A DNA stretch of 64,000 bases from contig CM057009.1 of the NCBI GenBank assembly GCA_029891345.1, positions 286,016,966 through 286,080,965 on the forward strand, given 5' to 3'. Below, in pieces: positions 55,816 to 64,000 of the stretch. The stretch's first letter is position 1; the number at the start of each line of letters is the position of its first letter. The translations under genes were made by a program, and so were the position numbers. Source of the DNA: Dryococelus australis (taxonomy: Eukaryota > Arthropoda > Insecta > Phasmatodea > Phasmatidae). The notes below the pieces were generated by a model. It worked only from the letters and a program-made list of their open reading frames with translations. It made no database searches and had not been told where the DNA came from.

Positions 55816-56925
55816 ATTGTTTTGTGTATAATGAAACAAAAGTAGTTCCCATTCTTAAACAAGTTAATATAAAATAATTATATTATTTTTAAACTACCAA
55901 CATTTAAGCATCTTCATTAACAAAAATAATATTTGTTTTAAGAAACATTAATTAGTGAGTGCTGGACCACATGACATGTATTGTGACCCTATCTGACAGT
56001 ACCATTATGTATATTCATGCTGGTATTACTCACCCACACATTCAAGTTCCACCTTATTTCAATCCAGATATCGCCAATCTTTCCTACCTGGAACATGTGC
56101 CCTGAGCACTCCTGCAACATGCACACACTACTCATCTTGTAACTCGTGCTCTACAGTACTTGCGTGCTTCTCTCACTGCTCTCAAGCATATGTATATCCA
56201 TCACAGTTTGTCACCTTCACCATCGGTCCTGTTTTTTTGTTCAGTGCTTGCATTACAGACTGCCAAACTCCCTCCCCTCAGGGCTGCTATTTATAAGGAC
56301 CAGCGCTCCATTGAGAATAATCTTCACACGTTGGTCACACCAATGGGAGAGACCTCCAAAAAGCTTGTGCAAAGGGGGCCCTTGCCACCAACTGCTCCAG
56401 CAGGGTGGAGGGGTTGTGTAGCAGGTCCTACTAATGGGGGGACCAGGTACAGAAACCCATTTCTCATGGTGCTGCAAGGAGGGTAGCTCTCCCAGCGTGG
56501 GGAAGGGGGATTGGGTCCACGCTCAACAATAATAATCCAGGCAAAACTAATATAATGTTCAATTTGACATTAACAAAAGCTCAAAAAACTGCTGCCAATC
56601 TACCCAGCAATACACAGCACAGGTTATATGTTACTGAATATGTTTTTGGTGTCCCAATAACAGAATGTGTTATGAATTGCCATCACTATCACAAGTGATA
56701 ATTCATCCTAACATTATGAGCTATCACTCGCACTCAGCATAGTAAACAAATTTATATTACAACATCTACTGTAATGACAAATTTCCATTTTTGTCACTAT
56801 ACACTGTCCTTAAAAACTGCTAACAAGTTTAAGGGGTACGTTTGCCTGCATCGTTTATCTCCTTTTTGGCAGAGAAGCACAGGAACTATAAGGGTTACAT
56901 TGGCATGCGTTACAAGAGCACTGTT
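55816..56925. other. Unassigned DNA with a GC-richer patch
   Basis: The patch at about 55990-56540 is more GC-rich than its surroundings and holds plus-strand frames of 91 and 108 codons (56146-56486) without a recognisable domain. It could be another element's terminal region. Nothing else is seen. Confidence 0.45.
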
Positions 56926-59185
56926 CAGGGTTGCCACTGACCTGGAAAGTCAGACAAAGACAGGGAAATGAAAATTGGTCAGGGAAATGTAATGATGGTC
57001 AGCGAAAGTCAGGGAAGTTTCAGCATAATCCATGTCATGTGATTTTGTCCTACCTTCAGTAAATGTGTCATCGATTTTGATGGCAAAATCACTTCTTTTT
57101 TTTTTTTTCAATAAAATGTGCTGCTTAGAAACGGCCTGCAGGGTCAAAAATATGATGCTGCTGCCATCTCTTGTCAGCCTTAAGCCGTATCTGAAACCGA
57201 CAATTTGGTATTTTAGTATTTAGAAGTTTAGTGTGGATGAATTCGAATGTTTCTTTTACAGTGCTGCATGCAATGTATGAACCACTTAATTGCACGTTTT
57301 TAGACGTTGCTTTAATTTTTGGCTGAAGAACAATGTGAGCATAAAAAGCCCTTTTCTGTTATTTAAATATGTTAAATTAACATTTATGTAGGCCTAGAAA
57401 CATTTTACTTTTGTGCATAACAATATATTTATTACCACACTTATTTCACCGTTCCCATAACTTTATTTTTGCCAAAATGCGGGATATAACACGTTTGTAA
57501 ACAGTGGCAGACAACTTTATTTATTAATTTTTATTTAGTAATTTAGTGTGCTCCTTCACCTCAGTAAATTTCAACCCCAAATCCCTAAATATTTAAGGCC
57601 CAAAATTGGTCATGTGATCGAGTTAATAACCTAAATAGTGGGTTCGCTGCCAATTTCGAACATGGCATCAGCATAACCCCACCCTCTAGCGAGGAACAAG
57701 CCAATCACAGCCATCCCGGACAATTTTCGTTATGTTTTTTATTTCCAACTTAGTTTTAGATTTGTTGCAGTTCTATTTTGTTCACATAAACTCAAAAATG
57801 AACAGGAAAATAAAATTAACTGCATTATATACATGTTCCTAATAAAGTTACTTGAAAATATTTATTTTGTATTATCAGTTATCCTTAGTTGGCAACATTG
57901 ATTTCTTCAGTGTTTTTTGCTGTTCCAATATTTATTGCAAGAGAAGAGCCCACTTAAGTACAAATTGGTACAAGGATTAACTTCACTAAATCCACAAATT
58001 ATTGCCCATTAACCACAACTTAGTCAGATAAGATTTAATGTTGTCTTGCAAGCACTATTTGAGGCTAACATAATCTGAGAATCTGTTGCCGAAAAAGCAA
58101 AGAATCAGTACCTTTTCCTTTGCCAAGATGCAAAGGAAACATTGGAAGTTGAATTTAGCAGATTTCTTGCTGGTGAGCCAGAAACAGAATTAGGCCTAGA
58201 TGATTTCTTTGCTGGTGTATTAGGCAAAAATCATAGATATGGTGAACTGTGGCACATATTCAAACTGTGCCTCATCATTTCACATGAGAATGCATCTGTT
58301 GAAAGTGGATTTTCTGTCAATAAGTCTATCCTTGTAGAAAATTTAATTGAAGAGTCTCTTGTAGCACAAAGGCGTGTATCAGATGCCATGCGTTACTTTG
58401 GAGGAGTAGAGCACATTCCCATTGACCAAAAAATGCTCCTCTGTGAAATATTCTCACAAGAGATATGTAGAGCATTTAGAAGATAAAAAACAGTTCCTTG
58501 TTGCAAAAGAAAAAGCACAAAATGAGAAACGAAAAATTTCTGAAGCCATGCGAAAACTTGAAAATGAGAAGAAGAAAATCAGACATGAAGCTAAAGTTAA
58601 TGAAGAACAGATTGTGGAGAAAATTGAAAATCTAAAAAACTTGGCAAGTATTTGAATGCTTGAAAAAAAATAAAACAAGAACTTGCGTTCATGCTTAGAT
58701 CGTGAAATGTCGGACCTATTTTAAGATATTTTTATTGATTTTCAGATATTTTGTAATGAAGAAAATGTATATGTTTTGTGATTGGTATTGTCTCCTGTAA
58801 TGGTGAGTTCACTTTCTTAATTTTTAATGTGTTTACAGTTAATTAAATTTTTTGTATAATATTTTTCAGTCTTTATTTGTTTTTTATTGATTTAACAAAT
58901 TTGCAGTAGTGCACACATTATTTAAAAATTCATTATAAAACGTGTACAGCATAAGAATTTGAGGGAGTGCTATTTTCTACTCTATGGACTACAGTTATCT
59001 GGTTTTAATTCGAAAAAAAGGATGGCATTTATTTTCATTACTAAGTAAACACATCTTTTAAAACTTAATACCATATGTAATTTTTATATTACATTACCAG
59101 CAACTTGTGGAAAAGTCAAGGAACTTTTATATTTTGGCCAGGGAAAGTCAGGGAATTAAAATGAAGAATATCAGTGGCAACCCTG
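56926..59185 (+). mobile_element. hAT-like DNA transposon, 2260 bp, carrying part of a transposase-like gene
   Basis: The termini are CAGGGTTGCCACTGACCTGG and, inverted, CAGGGTTGCCACTGATATTC, identical over 15 bases. Subterminal cagggaaa and gtcagggaa motifs occur at both ends. The flanks (gcactgtt, ctgtcgct) are not a clear 8-bp duplication. Placement in hAT rests on the CAGGG termini and on the encoded protein. The subterminal tggaaa/cagggaa style resembles the 6504-8281 element. Confidence 0.75.
58076..58655 (+). pseudogene. C-terminal part of a hAT-like transposase or derived protein
   Basis: After a stop (TGA at about 58074) the frame reads 'ESVAEKAKNQYLFLCQDAKE' and 'FSRFLAGEPETELGLDDFFA'. 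Next comes 'LWHIFKLCLIISHENASVES' with 'GFSVNKSILVENL', which resembles the hAT C-terminal dimerisation block (L.iShgnA.vErgFS.nk..l..n). A one-base shift near 58465 moves into a second frame, 'RYVEHLEDKKQFLVAKEKAQ' then 'AMRKLENEKKKIRHEAKVNE', a strongly charged coiled coil ending at 58655. The DDE core and BED finger, normally upstream, are not seen. An AATAAA lies just after the stop. The protein is described by pattern; it could be a hAT relative of unnamed type. Confidence 0.6.
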
Positions 59186-62100
59186 CTGTCGCTGCTGTGT
59201 GCAGGGCCATGAACTGGCGTGCAGTGTGTATGTTAATTCTGCATATACCAATGGGACTTTCGGTGGTGACCCTATCATTTTATTGATGAAAAATATGTAG
59301 CAAAGTTCTATACATGCTCCTGTCATAGTTTGGCTTGTATCCGGCTTGTATATTATAAGATACAGCAATCTGAAAAAGCATATTTAATTATTGGAGGGCT
59401 CAAAAATAATATTTACAGCATGTGTGGTAACTTTATTTTCCTTCCTCATGTGCCACCATGTTCTTCCACATGACCATAACAAATATAATTATTTAAAAAT
59501 ATTGTAACACAAACACATCACAAAGATGGCCACCAAACAACACAAATAAAAATATGACCCAAAACAACAAATAAATAAAAGCCAAACAGACTCTACAAAC
59601 TTATATAAAGATATTGGAAGTGATTATAAAGAAAATTCTGGGCAGGTAGGAGGACATGGGCACAGTAAAAAAAAAAAAAAAACAAATTACATTAATGAAA
59701 GTTAAACAAGAAAAGCCATACTTGCCACAAAACACATTTAATAGACCAAAAGACATCTCAAAATAACGTTCTTGTGTTTGTGTGGTACTGCTTAATCTTT
59801 GATTTATTTTCTCTCTCTCTCTCTCTCTCTCTCTCCTTTTTTTGAAAACATTTTCAGAATTATAAAATATAATAGAACATTTCATTACACTTTAAAGATA
59901 TTCGTGTTGGGGCAAAATAAAATATGAGAAATTATGATTAATTATTTTTAAGTATTCTATAAATTATTCTAAACAATACTGGTTATGAATCTCTTACGCT
60001 TTTCGTAAGATCTACTTTACACGTCATCAATAAATCATACTGAAAATAATTATTTATTTTTTTATGTCATGAGAGTTTAACATTATCCAAAGAGTTCTTT
60101 AGTACCTTGTACAAACAAAACACATAATCTGTGGCTCTGGCAGCGTTATCAAAAGGAGACAAATATTTCATAGGGACGTAGATGTCCAGTTGTCCAATTG
60201 TAGATATCAGGCTGTAGAAAAGGGTGAAAATCACCATCCTTGACAGGAAGAGAAATTGATTATTTCCCAAGCAGAAAAGTCTGTATGAATGCTGTCATCG
60301 GAGATAAGAATTGGAAAACTTATGGTATTAGTGCACTACTGGAATACCCGTGCATGTGCACCCTCAGACTACAAAAAGAACATAGTACCATGAAAATTAG
60401 TAAATATCGTGAATGAGTGCACAACGAAAACTTGGGGAGAAACCAAAACTGCACTCGCCATGAGGAGAAACAGAAATATCTAAACCATGTTGAAAAGGCG
60501 AAGCACCAAAAATAATAAATAGATAAATAAATACCACACTATATCATCTTGGCCACTATACTATGTGATGGCAAATAGTGTTAAACACAAAAAAGGGGCA
60601 CTCATGTGCCAAAAAGACCATCACTGGCACCGCAAACATGACGTGTTGGCAGCAAGCCAAGGCCAAAAGTGTTTGATAAATGCTTCGTGAAGGACGGTGA
60701 AAGTAGGAAACAAAAGACAAACAGGTAGTCCTAGTGTAGCCGCTAGATCACGTGGGCTGTCGACACAAGGCGAAAAGAGCTGAACTACACAAAGTGAATT
60801 GCAACTATTACGTGAACAAAGACCTTTTTTTATGTGAGATCACGCACCAAGCGGCATGGATATGCCAAGAAAATTGCCAGTACAACAGCTGCAAGAAAGA
60901 GAGCAGAAAGAAGGCAGCTATGGGCTGCAACAGAAAGAATTCACAATGCAGCATTGCACATCTGGTTGTATGAACAACAATCACAAGAAACGCAAGCCTG
61001 TAGGCTTCCAACAAGTTTAACGTAGCTTTCAAAGTACAAATCCAAAAATTTGTTGAAATCAAACTTACGAGAAATATATTTAAATGGTAAAATTGTTACA
61101 AACAATTATTAAATAGCTTGAAATAGTTAAATAACTTCATTTATGTAGCCAGATATACCATATCTCAAAATATATCAAACATTTTCCAATACAAGATGGA
61201 ACAAAAATAAATATCTGACAAATAGAATTCAAATTTTGATTAAGTCTTAGATAGTTCAAAAAAGAATAAAGGTTTATTTATTATAATAATAAAAATGACA
61301 TTTAATAATAATACTTGCAATAATAGTAAATGACTTAAACACTGAAAATTATACTTCAAAATTGTTTAAAAATTGTTCTCTAGCAGTGACACAATAATAA
61401 AAGGAGTTGTGACATATTTTAAAAATGGCACACACTCCTGCCCTCAACGGAGTGACAGGCGTAAAAAAAATTTCTTATGTACCGGACAATAGACAACAAG
61501 TTAAGATGAGAACACTTCAATGAAAACAAAGTTAGCTTTCACAAGTAGTAGATAATAACAAGACAAGAAGTTAAGATACCAAGACTTCAGCCTAAACAAA
61601 AGGTAGCTTGCAAGAGTTATAAGCAATGACACAACAATATTGGATGTACAAGTACCTAGGACAACCAGTTAAAAAACAAACGAGTCAGAACAAAACCTAA
61701 GACACGACTCGACAACAAATAACCAAACCAGGATGTCAAGAAACTACCAATGACCCCCAAACAACGGACAAGGCCAAGTGCCAAGGAGCAAAACAAATGT
61801 GTTATGCAACATACCACAAATATTACTTCAAAACAAAGACACTAAGTAAAGGACAAAACCCAAACTGGTGCTGGCTCGAAACCAAGCAAAACTCCTGACT
61901 GCCACTAGCTAAGCTAGTAACTAGTGTGTGAACTGAACTGTCGATAGGTGATCAGTCCACAGACAACCAAGAAAAACAACACTAGACGAGTTCCACACTG
62001 ATACTGACACAAATTACCGCTAAACAAGGCCATCAAAATTTATCGGCAACCAACTTGACCAAAATAAAATTTGAACAACATATTTAATTGGAGTGGTGAA

Positions 62101-62352
62101 CAAATGTTAAACATGAGAAGTTGAGGTTAGGTTGCCATCAGTGATTCAATGACACAAAATGTAATGACACAGTCCCATACCGGTGCCCCTACACAACTCT
62201 CTTCGAAAAAAGAATTATAAATTTTCACCAAACTGGCAATTACTCAAAATGTCTACAGACTCAGAGAAATGGCAACGCAAAGAGAAACGGTGTCCCATAC
62301 TGCAGCTCCAAAAATACGTGCTTACAACACATGCCTAAACACTAGTACAGAA
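59186..62352. other. No recognisable gene
   Basis: AT-rich DNA with a poly-A tract near 59668 and the CT microsatellite. Frames at 60752-61025 are rich in Lys, Arg, Cys and Ala but match no family I know. Confidence 0.45.
59811..59836. repeat. (CT)n microsatellite
   Basis: About thirteen CT units. Confidence 0.9.
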
Positions 62353-62600
62353 GGGGCTGTGGTGGCTGAGCGATTAGCACGCTCGCCTCCCACCTAGGCA
62401 AACGCATGTTCAATCCCAGTCAGGTCACCGGATTTTTGCAAGTGGGAATCATGCCAGACGATGCCATTTGTCAGCGGGTTTTCTCGGAGAACTCCCATTT
62501 CTCCCAGTCCTTCATTCCAGCACTGCCCCATATTCACTTTAATCACCTTCATTGCTCTCAAGATCTCGCTATTAAAAGCCGGCTAAATCTCTTCACTCAC
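62353..62600 (+). mobile_element. tRNA-derived SINE, family 1, best-preserved head
   Basis: The head GGGGCTGTGGTGGCTGAGCG contains the A box (TGGCTGAGCGATTAGC), and GTTCAATCCCAG matches the B box. The body shares with the 23217 copy 'ggatttttgcaagtgggaat', 'aactcccatttctcccagtc', 'tgctctcaagatctcg' and 'aaatctcttcac', and ends in a (CACT)n tail at about 62592-62620. Confidence 0.8.
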
Positions 62601-63497
62601 TCACTCCTCACTCACTCACGAGTACCGAAGTACAGAACCATAACCTAATCCCGAACCAAGTTCATAACAGATAAAGAAACGGAAGAAACCACGATGGTAA
62701 CACTCCAAATTTCGAAACAATTGTACTTTTTTTTTTAATAAAAGAAATGGTTGTCAAAATCACTTAACAAAATAAACTATACTTTAATAATAGAGCTTGG
62801 CAATCTTCGATGATGACACTTAGTTAACATATGGCGGGTCGCCCAAACATTAATACCATTCTGCTACAGTACACAAATGTCTTGTAGTGACACACCCTCA
62901 GAGGACCAAAGAACCTTGATGACCACTCAAAAGTACACCAAAAAAACTAGCACCTGGAAGTCAACTAACTCTCACAAAATAATTTAAACCAGGTGCAAGA
63001 GTTAGAGTAAGCTATAATTTTATCAAATGAATGAGTATACAAGAGTGTATGTAAATGAAAATAGAAACTGTGCAAGTTTTTATTAACCTCAAATTAACAC
63101 CAACGGTACAAATGTAAATGACGACTGACTTTTGAGAAAAGTATGAAATCACATTGCCTGTGACACAAAATAATTAACAATACTGGAAAACTGATTCAAA
63201 ATAAATTGACTCTAGACACACATAACAAGAGTCCCGAAAAAAACCTTAAAAACATTTAAGGAAACCTGCAAACAAAATGCATTTCCAAAATAAAACAAAT
63301 CACCCGGCAAGAGTTAAATGTATAGGAAAAGAAATAATTTAAAACCTAACCAACACGCATTAGGAAGTGTGGTACAACTTCAAAATATGCACAGCTCTTA
63401 GTAAAAAAGCAACAGTTAAGTTCTTCAATAAAATACCCAAGTTTCAAAACATTATAAACTGAGCACGACGTAAAAAGTAATCATGCACTGCGACGTA

Positions 63498-64000
63498 CAG
63501 TGAAACCTCGTTGCTGCAATCCCATTTATTTAGTTGTCCCATAACTGTCTTTTTTTTTTGTACAGTCCCAACAATTATCCTATATATACAATGTTAAAAA
63601 AAATCTGCGTGCTACAACTCTTAAAACATAAATTTCCTTTATCCATCGATCAGATATTCTCCCCAAAATGCCAAAATATATTCAGGACAATTGTTTAGCT
63701 ATGAAATACAGTGCATTTTCGATGATTCATTCCAGTTATTTAGGTTTTACCGTATTTCCCATTGGTACATTCGCTAAAGATTGTGTGACTCATTTGTTTT
63801 TTAATGCTATTTGAATGCAAATCAAACAGCACAGAAAATCGATAACTGATGCTATTGATAGTATTGTTTACATTCTGCAACAGTTTTTCTTCTTCTTCCT
63901 ATGTCTTTATTGCGTTTTTAGGTTGGCAACTATGTGAACCAGCTTGAAATCTAATTCTTCTTACGTGCTTACTACATTCTTAGGTTGGCGGCAATGAGAA
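63498..64000. mobile_element. Possible left end of another TA-target transposon
   Basis: TA followed by CAGTGAAACCTCGTTGCTGC (63498 onward) is typical of Tc1/mariner-superfamily ends, in the same style as 3222 and 36287. The opposite end is not recognised within the window, so it would lie beyond 64000. Confidence 0.35.

Noticed and set aside
56146-56486. Plus-strand frames of 91 and 108 codons in a GC-richer patch
   Set aside because: No known motif; the frames overlap each other and GC-rich DNA lengthens chance frames.
56918-59193. 8-bp target duplication of the 2260-bp hAT-like element
   Set aside because: The flanks gcactgtt and ctgtcgct do not match in register; only a ctgt core is shared.
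60752-61025. Lys/Arg/Cys-rich frames as a small protein
   Set aside because: Composition follows local A-rich sequence, overlapping frames exist on both strands and no motif is seen.
62353-62430. Possible tRNA-Ser-like gene
   Set aside because: It is followed by the same body as other SINE copies, and the arms are incomplete.

Overview
This window is eukaryotic, AT-rich, and almost entirely made of decayed transposable elements. Seven or more retroelement lineages (Jockey-like LINE, Penelope-like element, Bel-Pao, several Ty3/gypsy elements), tRNA-derived SINEs, hAT-like and TA-target DNA transposons and MITEs lie between stretches of featureless DNA. The mixture, together with a gypsy primer site matching a tRNA-Ser 3' end, points to an arthropod with a large, repeat-rich genome. 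That is an inference; no species-specific gene is visible. I see no bacterial features and no intact long gene.

Layout. 1-1010: nothing recognised. 1011-2640: diverged tandem array with a unit of about 285 bp. 2696-9413: one minus-strand Jockey-like LINE, split by a TA-flanked pogo-like element (3222-4728) and a hAT-like element (6504-8281). 10852-11700: two SINE remnants. 12680-17149: Penelope-like reverse transcriptase and scattered Ty3/gypsy pieces. 17803-20370: a MITE and a ~185-bp tandem array, split by a pogo-like transposon that itself holds a Harbinger-like MITE. 20830-22260: a gypsy integrase. 22898-23139: the only good candidate for a host coding exon (plus strand, proline-rich, with splice signals). 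23217-30849: SINE, microsatellite, MITE and AT-rich intron-like or intergenic DNA. 30925-34893: a Bel-Pao element lacking most of gag and the protease. 34894-36286: the 5' part of a third gypsy copy, carrying a MITE and a SINE fragment. 36287-39232: a second, larger copy of the 3222-4728 element.

39290-55815 is the most structured part. A large inverted repeat has one arm opened by gypsy copy 1 (41407-55391, target duplication GTAC/GTAT). Gypsy 1 is split inside its protease by a DNA transposon (44875-52930), which is in turn split by gypsy copy 2 (45073-50164). Removing the inner layers leaves a gypsy 1 of about 5.9 kb, a DNA element of about 3.0 kb and a gypsy 2 of about 5.1 kb, all sensible sizes. 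56926-59185 is a hAT-like element that still encodes the C-terminal part of a transposase-like protein. The rest is microsatellite, SINE and unassigned DNA, with one more transposon-like terminus near 63498.

No gene set here works as a pathway. The proteins are remnants of mobile elements, most with frameshifts, stops or substituted catalytic residues, and the value of the window lies in the relative ages that the nested insertions record. I found no convincing undescribed functional system. Coordinates of decayed elements are estimates by eye.
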